Source: Dioscorea cayenensis subsp. rotundata
Taxonomy: Eukaryota; Streptophyta; Magnoliopsida; Dioscoreales; Dioscoreaceae
Direction: 5' to 3'
DNA: 64,000 nucleotides
Assembly: GCF_009730915.1 (NCBI RefSeq)
Contig: NC_052489.1
Span: forward strand, 25,351,916-25,415,915
In this document: positions 11,809-29,599 of the stretch, one piece after another
Position numbering within the stretch: position 1 is the stretch's first letter
How the letters are laid out: every line of letters begins with the position of its first letter
Translations under genes and position numbers: made by a program
The notes under the pieces: model-generated
What the model saw: the letters and a program-made list of their open reading frames with translations, nothing else
Databases searched by the model: none
Told to the model about the DNA's origin: nothing

Positions 11809-12366
11809 TAAAAGAAAAGATTAAAGCATTGATTTAGGTGATAAAATATTTTATAACTCCTTGATTAAAAAAAACTTTAAAAACCAAAGACAAACATGAA
11901 AATTAGGGTCACATGAAGTAATATAAATAAGACAAAATGATTGATCACATGAGTTTTTATATAGCAAGAGATGAAGAGTGAATCAGTTAAATATTCCACA
12001 AAGAATGCAACTTTAACAATTATATATTTCTTCATCTTATTATAAATGTCATTTCTAGGAGCTTTTCATGGCTGACTTATTTATCCATATACTTAATTTA
12101 AAAGTTAATTTTTAAATTTAATCCTACAAATCTATTTAAATATGATGTTTTTCACCACTATCATCTTAAATACATAATTTTAATAAATAGAAAGAGAAAT
12201 TGGTAAAATAAAATAAACTAAACAAAATATTTATGGAAATTTTAATTGTAACTATTTTTTTACTTTTTGTGGTTAAACAGTTAAAGTGGAGACTTACAAT
12301 GGAATCAAAAGAGTATTTTAATATTATTATTTAAAAACCCCATAAAACTTAAAAATAAATGCTGAT
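11809..12366. other. Intergenic, no feature seen
   Basis: AT-rich DNA without a coding signal. Confidence 0.4.
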
Positions 12367-12583
12367 AAAATTTTTCCATCAAAACAGTAAATGTCACTAC
12401 CTTGGATTCAATCAATAAAATTAGTGCCCAATATTTCAAGGTTTATGCCTTAATTAACATTAAATGGTCAATCAACAAAATTTTTCCATCAAAACATTAA
12501 ATGTGATAGTACAATGCAGACCTTTCCAACTGATTATGACTGATAATTAGTGCCTAATGTTTCAAGGTTTATGCCTTAATTAA
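12367..12583. repeat. Direct duplication of about 110-125 bp
   Basis: AAAATTTTTCCATCAAAACA occurs at 12367 and 12477. A second block with ATTAGTGCC then TTTCAAGGTTTATGCC occurs at 12420 and 12546. Order and orientation are preserved, so this is a tandem duplication with an extra insert in the second copy. Confidence 0.7.
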
Positions 12584-12607
12584 GCTAAGGACTCCAAGAC
12601 ACATTCT

Positions 12608-12753
12608 CACGTGTTAAGCACGTGGGATCAATGCAACATCCAAGCAGCTTCCTCTCACGTGCTTTTCTATACTTTTCCTCGCGCCTTCGCTCTCTCCCAA
12701 TTAATCGCCGATTCGCCGCACCGATTATTTCCCTCAGATCGGCACCGCACGTG
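12608..12753. promoter_or_regulatory. Cluster of four CACGTG G-boxes
   Basis: CACGTG occurs at 12608-12613, 12619-12624, 12656-12661 and 12748-12753, inside a locally GC-rich island. In plants CACGTG is the core site for bZIP and bHLH factors, including ABRE-type elements. No convincing coding region adjoins it within 1 kb on either strand, so it may be the relic promoter of a lost gene or a distal regulatory element. Confidence 0.45.
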
Positions 12754-12859
12754 ACCCTTGTTTTCAATACTATACCAAACAATCTCAACCGTCCGATCAA
12801 AATGAATAAATCTGGGCTTTATTCTTGTGGGAAATTGCTTGGAAGTTGCTGATTAGTTG

Positions 12860-14640
12860 TTGCCATCTTTCATATTAATTTTATTATTATTACTTGTGTT
12901 ACAAGGAGCCAAGACTGACTTAAAAATTCTGTTTTATAGTATTTTTTATATTTTTTTTCTCTTTGTCAATATTAGTGGATGAAAAGTTCTCTTTATTTTT
13001 TTTATTTAAGTGAGTAGATTAGATTATGTTAAATACTTATAATAAATGAATAACTGCCGTTTACGTGATTGAGCACTATGAGTATAATAAGTATTAAGTG
13101 GAATAATAAATACATGAAGTAAAGAATCATTTGTATTTGAAATGTGATTTTTAAGTGTTTCATTTGATAAATCGATTTTCTTTTACATTAACAATATTTT
13201 ATTCAAGAAGATATATATATACACACACTCCTTTTTTTCCTTAAATCTTATTTTTTAAATTATTTTATTGCGAAAAAAATAATTTATAAAAGATATATTA
13301 CTGTTGGTAAGTCGTCACTTATAATAGATGTTGTTTTTTTTTAACAATAAAAAAATTATTGTGTGTGATTTATTCATTTTTTTAATATACTATTTATTAT
13401 TCATTAAAAAAATCAAACCACGGATATAATTGACTTATATGCAGATCGTTAAGAACAAAACATATACATAATAAATAGATTAAGATCAAATGGAATAAGT
13501 ATATATGTGTTTTCTATCTAAATAATATATTATGTTTTTGTGAAAGTGCCAACTCATGGTTTTCATTAAACAATAAAAAAAAATCAGCTCACATAAGTAA
13601 GAGTTGTTAATTTCTCTGAAAATAAAATTATAAATTATTCGGAAACTTTTGTATGAGACGACATGGACGAAGACCAAGAACAAAATATGTGATTGTAGAA
13701 TCTATCAGTCATCTAAGCCTTGTTGAATACATCCACTATGTAAAATAGACATCATTTCCATTATAATTTTTATGCCCTATTCTTAATTATATAGTTAACC
13801 ACTATGCGCTAAAATCCAGAAAATGATGGTTATAAATTTCTTTTTTTTTTTTCCCTTAAATCTATCTCTTTCTTACCATATTATATACCATATTATATAA
13901 CTAATAAGTTATAAGACAATGAGTTGCATACGTTTAGACCATAAACAAATTGCCTTCTTCTTTGTCATTTTTCTTATTGGATTCGGTGCTTTTTTATTTT
14001 ATTATTTTATTTTTTTAATTTTTGACAAAGTCAACAAACCACTATAGTTTAGAGATCTGATACTAGTATAAAAAAGTTAGTCACTTCAACTTTCACCCAT
14101 CCATCTGCAATGACGCCACATCTGTCGACCAATCTAGTTAAAGAAGCGTGCGCATATAGATTCGAAGGTAATATTTTAATACGCACTACAAGTGTCCACT
14201 CCTAGTGAAACAACAAAGTTAATTTCTCATACGTGCTCCTGAAAGATCAATCTTAGGTAGATCTCCCACATTAGGGATTTTTTAACCACTCGCTCTACAA
14301 ATCTTAGGTCAGTCTATAATCTAAAAATCAAATCTATTAGTCTAAAATAAAAATAACAATAATAACAATAATAATAATAATTTTAAAAAAGAAATAATGG
14401 AGTAACTAATTGTCTCTAATGTTTGGACGAAAGTGGGGTACATGACCCACAAAGGAAGTTTCATAGATGCCGAGTCCTCGGCGATCAGCATGTACATACA
14501 ACTGGGACACCTTTCTGGACTTTGGCTGATTTTTCCAAACAAATCCAACTCAATCCAACATAAAGCAAAGACCAAAGCATGCACTTTAATGTAAATGTGA
14601 TAAAATAAACCCAAGAAGAATCCTAGAAACTCTCCACATT
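12860..14640. other. Intergenic, AT-rich
   Basis: No gene is seen. An AT repeat lies near 13212-13224. The last few hundred bases are presumably the promoter of the gene at 14797. Confidence 0.4.
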
Positions 14641-14656
14641 CCTCCCTCTCCACCTC

Positions 14657-14664
14657 TATATATA
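14657..14664 (+). promoter_or_regulatory. TATA box of the 14797 gene
   Basis: TATATATA followed by GC and a CT-rich leader, 133 bp upstream of the ATG. This predicts a leader of about 100 nt. A second AT-rich run at 14757 is too close to the ATG to be the main TATA box. Confidence 0.45.
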
Positions 14665-14796
14665 GCTCTTCATCTTCATCAACCAACAATATGCATGACA
14701 ATATACATCATTAGCACAAGCTTCCATTTTTATTACCAAATTATATATAACCATTTTATATAAAAAAGAGAGAGCTAGTTAGATCTAGAGAGAGAT

Positions 14797-15225
14797 ATGG
14801 AAGGTAGATGCAAGAGGCATCCAAAACACAAGCAAGCAAAAGGAGTGTGTCCATATTGTCTAAGAGAGAGGCTTTCACATCTCTCAGCCTCTTCATCATC
14901 TTCTAACACAACCCTAACATCATCTTCATCTTCTTCAGCTTATAGCTCTGATGATGACTCTGAGTTGTCTTCTTATGCTCCTTCTCCTCCCTGGAAAGAT
15001 CTCCGAAGACTCAGACCGATGGGGAAGAGCTTATCTATGGCTTTTGAGACTAGAGGTCATGAGGAAAGAAGCAAAGAGGATATGAAGAAGAAGAAGAAGA
15101 AAAAGAAAGGAGGGTTTTGGTCTAAGTTGCTTGTTGGTAATTCTAAGAGGAAGGAGGCAGCTGGTGCTGCTTTGTTTCACTCTAAGACAATGAAGGAAAG
15201 GTCTTCCATGGCTATGATCTCTTGA
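14797..15225 (+). CDS. Small plant-specific Cys/His protein, 142 aa, single exon
   Basis: A complete intronless frame from ATG to TGA. The N-terminus has C5-x2-H8-P and GVC18-x2-C21-LRERL, the short Cys/His signature also seen at the start of plant DUF740/OCTOPUS-like proteins, though those are several times longer. Next come a Ser-rich low-complexity tract (about residues 29-60) with an acidic DDDSE patch, a GKSLSMAF segment (about 76-83), an eight-lysine run (about 97-104) and GFWSKLL. The basic stretch could be nuclear-localising or membrane-associating; this is inference. A 5' TATA box and purine-rich leader (GAGAGAGAT just before the ATG) support a real gene. Function is unknown. No transmembrane segment or signal peptide is visible. 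Confidence 0.8.
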   Translation: MEGRCKRHPKHKQAKGVCPYCLRERLSHLSASSSSSNTTLTSSSSSSAYSSDDDSELSSYAPSPPWKDLRRLRPMGKSLSMAFETRGHEERSKEDMKKKKKKKKGGFWSKLLVGNSKRKEAAGAALFHSKTMKERSSMAMIS

Positions 15226-16089
15226 GCCTTGTTGTTTTCAGTTGAAGTAACTAAAAGGCCAAAAAAAAAGAAAAAATTCAAAAAGTGCAGATATATTAGA
15301 AGAAAAAGATATATCACACATTATTTCATTCTTTTTATATAATAAGAATTTTTTTAAGGATTTAAGTAATGAACCACAAGCTTGGTCTAGCTGGTTCCTT
15401 TTGTGATATGTATGTTTGAACCTCTGGATTAGTTAAGTTGGTTGTCAATATTGTAGACAGTACTGATCATTTTAATTACATGGTTGATGTTTTGCCATTA
15501 AAGCGTGTTGTCCTATAATTAGGTGTTTTACAAAGAAGGGTTTGTTGTAAATTAAGTCACTTGGAAAGGAGAAGTGGACGTATAGTGTAAACATATTAAA
15601 TGCTCCATATTCCTAGTTCTATCAAGTCAGAAGACATGCTATGTCGATATCAATGGTGCTTATATTTTTCTCCTACACTCTTTATGTATCTCTTAAAATA
15701 CTTTTGGCTTTTGATATTAACTAGTTTATGTTCTTATCCTTTAAGTGCCATGGTACCTAATTAACCAATCTTTGTTTTGCTTTTGATTTTTGCCCCATCG
15801 GTTTTTCATGATAAAGATGCTCCAAACAAATATTAGGAGTCTTAACTAGGAAAAAAAAAAAATTAGATTTTTTATTTTATAAATGTTATTTTGCATATAT
15901 AAAAATTTGAGCTCGAAATCACTTATTGACGACCTCAAACTTTATATTTGGACAAACACCATAGTTTTATCTAACTAATATTTTTAGTGTATGCTATTAA
16001 AAAGTTAAAAGTGTTCTTCTTTTATTATTTTGTTTTATTTTATTTTTATTTTTTCAATCCCTCTCCTATTTTTTATCTTTTAAAATCAA
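15226..16089. other. 3' flank and intergenic
   Basis: Contains the 3' untranslated region of the preceding gene. No other feature is recognised. Confidence 0.4.
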
Positions 16090-16098
16090 TATTTTTTA

Positions 16099-16512
16099 GG
16101 GAGAATTGGTTATAAACCCCTCAAAAGTTCTATAATTGCATATTTACCTTCTGAAAAAACATAATTGTATATATACCCCTAAAAAATATAGGTAATTACG
16201 GATATGCCCTTACTGTTAAATTCCGGTAATTAAACTTGATTAACTATGATTATAACTTGGATTAAGATATACAAAAGGTCCAAAATAACCCTTATACAAC
16301 TTAAAAAAAACTTTTCAAAGGTATATATGCAATGGTATAAAGGTAATTTTATATATTTGTTGTTTGTTAATAGATGGTTTTTCAACTAATTTGAACCCCA
16401 AGGGTATATACGCAATTATGTATATTATTCAAGGGTATATATGCAATTAACTTTTATTCAGGGGCAAATATGCAATTTTAAAATTTTTTAGGGGTACACC
16501 TGCAAAAGCCCC
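16099..16512. mobile_element. Mutator-type MITE (414 bp) with perfect 9-bp TSD
   Basis: Flanked by TATTTTTTA at 16090-16098 and 16513-16521, an exact 9-bp duplication diagnostic of the Mutator superfamily. The ends GGGAGAATTGGTTATAAACC and (right end reversed) GGGGCTTTTGCAGGTGTACC form degenerate inverted repeats. Both are followed by repeated blocks of the type ATATATGCAATT / AATTGCATAT, giving long subterminal inverted similarity. There is no coding capacity. The termini resemble the ends of the larger elements at 23472 and 34574. Confidence 0.8.
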
Positions 16513-16521
16513 TATTTTTTA

Positions 16522-17489
16522 TTATGTAGTCGAAATTTTAGATATTAAATATTCATATTCATATTTTGTTTAATTTCTCTTCACGGCTATTATTTTTTTT
16601 TTATGTTATAAAATATATTAATCTATTTTATTGACAAGCAAATACAAAATCATCAAAAATATCAGCGCTACCTCTAGCATGTTGAGTTTCACTCTATATA
16701 ATTTTTAATGTTTAATCTTCCTTCAACCTTTACATTTTTCTACTAAGTTTATTAAAGATTAACTGTTTAAATTTGTGGCTTGGTGCAAAAAAAAAATTTC
16801 CTCAATCTTGACCGGTACAATGGTCTTTTGTTACTCAATGTGTTTCATACGCATGTTTTTTGTTATGTACGCATGTACAATAGTCTTTTGTTGTACGCAT
16901 TGTGTTTCATATGTATGTATTAATTTTCTTAATTATGTACGCATGTTTCGTACTGATATGTTGTTTGCTTTATTTATAAGCAGCTTTTTTCCATAGATAT
17001 TTGTCATGCCACTTTATGCATGTGCTCAATGCACTTGTATTCATCTTCACACCAACCTTCACTTAATGCTTGGCAAATATCTTATTAGAAAACTCAATTG
17101 TTACGTGATTTGTTTTTAATTTAAGAGAATCCTGTAGGCATACATCACCTTTTCTTGATCTCTATTATATCATATAATTTCTCTGCATGTATCATATCTT
17201 TATGAATTTAATATACTTGCATTTAAATTAAGGTAATATACATAAGCATTCTCTTATAACATTTAGCTTTCAGCCGTTTAATAATATTAACATAATTCAT
17301 GTTTAATATAGTTAATAATTATCAAAATGGGAGAGAATAGAATATCCTTTAATTATGTGGCAAATTCTTTTTGTCAAGTTTTGTTTGTATCAAAGCCAAA
17401 GCCCCAAATGAAATCTCAAAGCCAAAAACATTTGCCAAATTAACTAGCAGCTTTGAGGTCAATCAATTAAAATTGTCTCCAAACCCAGC
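16522..17489. other. Intergenic, no gene seen
   Basis: AT-rich, with a repeated GTACGCATG-like motif (about 16845-16950). An open frame at 16775-16996 reads through these repeats and is not supported as a gene. Confidence 0.4.
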
Positions 17490-17732
17490 ATGAAGGTGGT
17501 GGTGTTGTTTCTCACCATCTCTTCATGAATGGCTGAAATGGACCCAAATGACCCTCACGTGCAATGCTTCTGCCCATGCATAGTTCAAGACTGCATGTCT
17601 GTGAACGGTGCCACGTTGACTGATTGTCAAATGCAATGCGACGCTGCATGCCGGGATGCTGGTAGCCCAGGGATGGCTTACCCTAATGACTATTGTGGCC
17701 TTGATTCTTATTTTTTATTCTTATTCTTCTAG
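17490..17732 (+). CDS. Eight-cysteine small secreted-type peptide, in-frame stop
   Basis: ATG at 17490 opens MKVVVLFLTISS, which looks like the start of a signal peptide. An in-frame TGA at 17526-17528 follows, then ATG at 17529 in the same frame continues MAEMDPND and an eight-cysteine domain to the stop at 17730. Cysteine spacing is C-x-C-x-C-x4-C-x10-C-x3-C-x3-C-x14-C, like small disulfide-rich plant peptides (thionin-like or related families; assignment uncertain). The last residues (DSYFLFLFF) are hydrophobic and probably read-through of a low-complexity tail. Either the TGA is a nonsense mutation or base error in a once-continuous precursor, or the product starts at 17529 without a signal. 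The identical frame on both sides favours the former. Confidence 0.55.
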
Positions 17733-17918
17733 TGGCTATTATAGGAATTGAAACTCATCTTAATTCTAAGGCTTGCATGCATGAATCTTCTCCCTCTGTT
17801 TGGTAAGCGTGTCTACGTAGGTACTTTTTTTTTTTTTAATTCATCATCATCTTCTTCTTCTTCTTAAATTCATCAATGTCCTGCATGGCTGCATGCATAC
17901 TCTTTCATGAGATGTATG

Positions 17919-17960
<42 letters not shown>

Positions 17961-18295
17961 TACTACCACCATGTAAGATATATAAAGGGTTTGGAGACAA
18001 TTGATTAATCCTTCTATTTTTTTTGTTTGTGTTGGAGCTTCTTGCATTAATTAATTGCTTGCTATATATTGTTTGAGAGTTTTGGTTATGAGCTTCTCAT
18101 GGGAAATTAATCTCTTTATTTTTCTGTATTTTGTATTTTGAAATTTGCCACTGATATTATCTTAATACTAACTAGATGAGGTAGAATATTATTATCTAGT
18201 TATATATTGTTCTAGCCAATCAGTGGCAGCTGTCAAGATTAGCTCAAATAATGAAACACATTGTTTTAGTAAGTTATTGCCGCATGATGTTAGCT
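17733..18295. other. Intergenic with (TA)n microsatellite
   Basis: A (TA)n run lies at about 17920-17956. No gene is seen. Confidence 0.45.
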
Positions 18296-18300
18296 AGATA

Positions 18301-20568
18301 TGTCACGTCCCAAACACGGCTCGCTGGAACTGATGCATCGACAAACGGTCACACACTCATAATGCGTAGCACAATAAGCATGGAAAGCCTCAGAACCTAT
18401 TATAAAATTGAACATACAATCTAAAAATACTATAAATTTCAAAGTTCAAGTTTTGAAATATACAAAACTTCCAAAATACAAATATTAGAGTTTATAAAAC
18501 ATACAAAGATTTGATCTTAACTAGACCTGGACAGGCCAGTTTGCTACTTGTTCACTGTCAGTAAGTTATTAACTCTTGATCTGAAAAAATATCGACAACC
18601 AGATTATGAGCTTGACAGCTCAGTATATACGTAACACATTAAAAACATTGGGATCATGCCAAACTTCAAGAATTCAAAAACAGAAGCAAGGTAAATCAAA
18701 TTAAATATACAAATATTCATTAAAATATAGTTCACAAAATCAAAGTAGTTCAACAAAATAAAATTTAATGACAACATAATATATATGTCTCCCAATTACT
18801 ATAGCTGAAACAAAATATCAGAGATCATTTATTTTATGCTCAGTGACCCGAGCCAGATTATCAGAAACCGTTATTCTCCACCGACGAAAAGGTGGGAAAC
18901 TATAGTTTATTATCAGAGTCAGAGGTTCATGTCGACATGGTCAGCGTTTAACCCCCAATGACAGGGTTAGTACCTAGTTAATTAAAAACTAAACAAATTT
19001 ATGTCAAAATAACTTTGTTATCCGAAAATCAAATAAAATATCAGAATTTCAGACATGTCAGAATTTGTAGAATAATTTACTAAGCAAAAATATCAACATA
19101 CGCATGATCTCATTTCTCTTATAGCGAAAATAATCCAGTTATATTCAAAATAATTAACAAGCTTAATATATCAAAGGTTAACAAATATAATCAAATGTGG
19201 GAATTAAAGTTTCGGAGAAAGATAAATAATTCAAAATTTTAATAAATATATAAAAACAGAAAATGAATTAAAATCCAACAAAAGATTTAATATAATATAA
19301 GCAACCTTTTAAAAAACAAGGAATTTATTAAAATAAAAGAATAATTCCCAATTGTCGGAGATCAGAATATATGTATAGTTCAGAAGGATACAAATGCAAA
19401 AGATTAAGCTATCACTTTGCTCTCCCAAATATAGATATTTTCAAGGGTATAATATCATTTAACCACTTTAAGTGGTCATATTAAAATTCTATTTTGACCC
19501 TTAAATACTAAATCAATCTAAGTTTGCCTCTCTTTTCCTAAATCACAAAATTATAAATTCTAAGGATATTAGACACCCAAAGCTATGACATATCCAAAAT
19601 TTCACAATCATTTGAGATCTACGGAATTTATACCATAAATTTGAATAAATTTATTTCTGCAAGTCAGAAATTTAGACATGCCTTTTCTAATAAGAAGCTC
19701 TTAAATAGTTTCAAACTTTAGGAGCTAATAACCGACTCAAAATGGAACAACTTTCTTAATAAAAATGTGCCCCGATTCTAACTCTAAGAACAAAAAATTG
19801 TCTAACCAATCTTCATGTTTTCTGCAAAAATGCCATTTAAGTACAAATATAGTAATATGGCTATAACTCAACCATCACATAGGCATAAATTCTGAAATTT
19901 TGCAGACCATGTATAATGTCAATTTTTACAACTTTTTTATATAATTCAATATCCAATTCAAACTCTAAAGTCATAAAACAAATTAACAACATATACATGT
20001 AGAAAATCTGAAATTTTACAATTCAAACTCTTCAAGGTCTGCGTAAAAGTCTTATTTGAGGCATATTAAATTAAAGGCTATAACTTATAGCATATACATG
20101 TAGAAAATCTGAAATTTTACATTAAACTAGTTAAGATTAAGATCTACAAATTATGTATTTTGATCTTCTCCAAAATCGGTCGTTAAGTCTTCCTAAATTA
20201 AAGAGGCCGGGGTCTCTGCTAAAGAATATAATAGAATCAGAGATCAAAGAATTTCTATCAGATAAGGCTAAGCTATGAGAGTAGGAGAGTCGAATCAAGA
20301 TTTTCACAAAACCCTAACCATGCTAGCATCACGTCAAAGCTTAAAAAACAACAACAAAGAGTCTAACAACTTATCTGAAACTTAGGACGAGAAAGTATTC
20401 TTTTCCTCGCCGTTGACACCACCATGTATAAAGCAGAAGAAGTCAGGTTGTGTTTTTTTTTTAAACAACGCCAAGATCATGGGTTGAGGGAGATTTAGTA
20501 ACATTATAAGAGCAAGGTTATATAAATTTAAAATCAATGGCTATGATTAAATAGGGGCGGGGCTCACA
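18301..20568 (+). mobile_element. Solo LTR (about 2.27 kb)
   Basis: Begins TGTCACGTCCC and ends GGGGCGGGGCTCACA, so it has the TGT...ACA termini of an LTR. Flanks AGATA (18296-18300) and AGATC (20569-20573) are a 4-of-5 target duplication. A TGTCACG start with a GGGCTCACA end is common for large plant LTRs. No protease or polymerase frame is present. Internally, CATATACATGTAGAAAATCT is repeated at about 19990 and 20091. The element has lost its internal region by recombination, or never had one. Confidence 0.65.
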
Positions 20569-20912
20569 AGATCTAATAATTAACTTGTTTCATTGTATCC
20601 CTTCATTAATATCATAGTGAAAAGAATAGAATTTTGGGATATATACTGCACCAATATGTGCTAGCTCGCAGGCAAAAACAAATGAAAATAAATGGTAGTG
20701 TTGTCTTTCTGGTTTCACAGACTGAAAAGACCATGTTTCAGATAGCAATGTTGGTAACTTGGTACAGGAAAATTAAGAAAACTTGGAAACGTTTCAGACG
20801 TTGATAATTGGAAAAGTTATAACTTATAAATTACATTTACTATACCAAATAAAACATGCACATTTATCAGAAACAGAATTGGAAGAGAATGTTCTCTGGC
20901 TCCCCCTCTTAA
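20569..20912. other. 3' flank of the ADH-like gene
   Basis: Presumed 3' untranslated region and downstream DNA of the minus-strand ADH-like gene. No other feature. Confidence 0.5.
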
Positions 20913-26593
<5,681 letters not shown>

Positions 26594-26670
26594 TCAGCTT
26601 GCACTTGCAGGTGTGGTCACTCTTGTAATATACCCAGTTTTGAGCCTTGTGTTTATTATTTATATTTATT

Positions 26671-26679
26671 ATTTATATA
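26671..26679 (-). promoter_or_regulatory. TATA box of the ADH-like gene
   Basis: TATATAAAT on the minus strand about 105 bp upstream of the ATG at 26566, the expected distance for a plant promoter with a short leader. Confidence 0.5.
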
Positions 26680-26689
26680 GAGATTGAAT

Positions 26690-27429
26690 AATATTTTATA
26701 GGAAATCAGATCCGATATATTTGGCAAAATTATTATATATTTAATTAGTTGGTGTCCTGATCCTTGAATTTCAAATTATTTGTGTGTGTCTGTGTGTGTG
26801 GATTCTGTTTTGTGTATGATTGAAATAAAGAATTCTATTGTCTCATAAAATGTGTATTTTTGGGAGGAATTTTTCAGATTCAATGCTGTTACCATTTTCA
26901 CAATGAGGAATAGTAATTGATTTTTGTTCTCAAATGAAAAGTCAGCGTTTAACGTTTTTTTTTCCTTATGTAAAACACGGCCGACACAAAAGACAAATAA
27001 TAATAATAAAAAAACACATAGTTATGATAATAGAACTTTTCCTTGAATTTGTAATTCAAACCAACTAATTTGGTCAATATGATTTTATGTTAATATTAAT
27101 AATTCAAAGTTTTTTTGTAACTTTTTTTTAATAGAGTATCAAACTATGGTTCTAATTTTGGATTCAAACTTCAATTTGCATCAAAATGATTATCCAACTT
27201 CAGTTTTATTTCACTGGAGGATCATTCAACAAATTATGCACTATTTTGATGATGTAGTGTCAGAAATTGCCTGTAACAAGTGAGATAAAATTAATTTTAA
27301 ACTTATACATCATCAAAAATAGACTAGAATATCTCATGTGACCATTATAATGAAAATAAAAGTGTAGCTAGATAACCATTATTATTAATATTGAAGTTTG
27401 AAACTGATGGTTCCAGTAGGGGTGTGATG
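26690..27429. other. ADH promoter and intergenic
   Basis: No other gene or transposon is recognised. Confidence 0.4.
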
Positions 27430-28875
27430 TGTTAAGTTCACTCAAAAACTCACTCAAAGATTAAACACTCACACACAATCAAAGCAAGATAAAAGAGACA
27501 AGCAAATTGGTAACCCAGTTCGGCACAACCTTGTCTACATCTGGGGGGCCAGGCCCGGAGAAACAATCCACTAAAAGAGGTATAGGAACAAGGAGTACAA
27601 CACTCACTCACTCTCTCAATACAAAGAATATCCTCTCAAGATTGCCCGACGGCCACACACTCAACTCTCACCGAAGAGTCTCTTACTTGTTGGCTCCGTC
27701 CTAAATCTTCGAGCAGGATGTCTTATATAGACGCACCGACGTCTACAAAGTTACCTCTTTTAGAATTCTCCACGGCTTCCTAACTTGGACACCTTCCAAA
27801 GTTAGATGTTGTAACACCCAGTTGCAACATGGCCCACCTTACTGAACATGACTGAGTTCTAGCCAGATGCACCCGAATCTGCGACCTTCAACCTCCCGGT
27901 TCCTTCAGTCCGCCTCGTAGCAGTTGACTCGACCCGAGCTCCTCCTGCTTGCAGCTGCTTCCTTCCTCACATCACTTTAGAAGGTCTCCCTCTCCCGAGG
28001 GACGTGCCCACCAAGGCACACATGACCATCTCACCAAAGATAGCCACCGAAGATCTCCCGATCTTCCTTTCCAAACTTGGCCCAAGTTTGGTCTTCCAAA
28101 TGATCTTCATTTGACTCATGGAAATATTGTTACTAAACTTGATCTTGTCTTCATCCAAGTTAAGCCTTCAATATCTTTAAGCATGATCTTTAATCATCCA
28201 TGCTTGGATCTTCAAATCTCTAATCATATCTTATGCAATCTTCAATCAATCTCCTCATATGACTAGTCTCCATGAATAGTTCCGCCCATAGATAGCTCTT
28301 GAATCTTCCTTCAATATAGTAATGCTAAATATGGTCTTGATGATCTCCTTGGTATGTCTTTATCTTATTTAGTTTGTGTCTTCAAATAGCTTCACACCAA
28401 ACTAAATCTTTGTGTCTTCAAATAGTTTCAAATAATCTTCATGATCTTGAACTTTTGCCAATAATAGAATATTCCTCTCTCTTCAAATAGATCTTTCTAA
28501 AAAGGAGCTCTATCAAAGATATGAATTATCATCCCGGATCTTACCAAGGATAGATAATCATATCTAAAATAAAACTTGCATTTCAAGAAAAGATCCTATA
28601 GTCTTGATGCATTTTCCAAAAATAGTTTATCATCACATGATTGTATTGAGAGAAATATCTATTAAATAAAATCTTCAACCTTAATCTCCACCTTTGATCT
28701 TCATTAAATCTCTTCCTTGATCTTCATCACATGTCATGACCATATGCCATGTCATTATCTTAATCACCTCTTCTTTGATGAGTCATCGCATGCCACGTCA
28801 TCATTCTTTTTTTTTTTTTTTCATGTCACCACTTGGCTTGTCATATAATGTCAATCCACGTTATCAGACTTAACA
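27430..28875 (-). mobile_element. LTR, copy A (inverted), 1446 bp
   Basis: Terminal TGTTAAG and CTTAACA form the short inverted ends of an LTR. The minus strand runs in the same order as copy B (31042-32458): the TGA.(A/G)ACGTGGATTGACATTA start, a TCTATATAAG promoter box (27722-27731 reversed), then TTTTAGTGGATTGTTTCTC and the GTAGACAAGGTTGT motif near the 3' side. No clear target duplication is seen, so it may be a fragment rather than a clean solo LTR. The type (about 1.4 kb, TGTTA start) suggests Ty1/copia, which is inference. Confidence 0.7.
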
Positions 28876-29558
28876 AAAACCCTAAATAAAAATAGGTCAT
28901 AGTTTAGTGCCATATTAAAAAAAATTTACATTTTTTTGTTTGTAATTGTATAATAATAATAACAACAACAATAATTTATCTTAAAGTTATTACTAACAAC
29001 CATGTATGGTAGATGATAGGAAAATCAATGTGTTTACTTATGAGGTATTTGGTTTCAACGATTTAGAATAATTTAGGATTTTTTTAATGAAAATGGAGAT
29101 AAAACAAGTTTTTAATTTAATGCGATTTTATCAACTTTATCAAATATAATTTACTCTAGTGTGCATTACACCAGCAACCACTTCCTCTAGTCACAAGATC
29201 TACAGACACACAGAGACGGTAGCTGTAAGGTTCCCATCACATGTGAGTGCCAATAATGATAACGTACAATGGAAATAATTTATTAGCCTATTTTTTATCA
29301 TATCATATCAAATGTTGATTATCTTAATATATAATAATAAGTCCACTTTATAATGTGTTAGATAAAGATAATTAATATGGCTATATACCAATTAACAAGT
29401 AACAACTTTGTTGACGGATTCTTCTGAGCTCTTCTAAGCCAAAAACAAACAACTGCATCAATATTATCAATATTATGTGATTTTTTTAATCTTATTTTTC
29501 TACCTATGCATTGAGAAGTTGTTCATAATTATTATAATTGAATTATTTTGGTTTAGAG

Positions 29559-29599
<41 letters not shown>

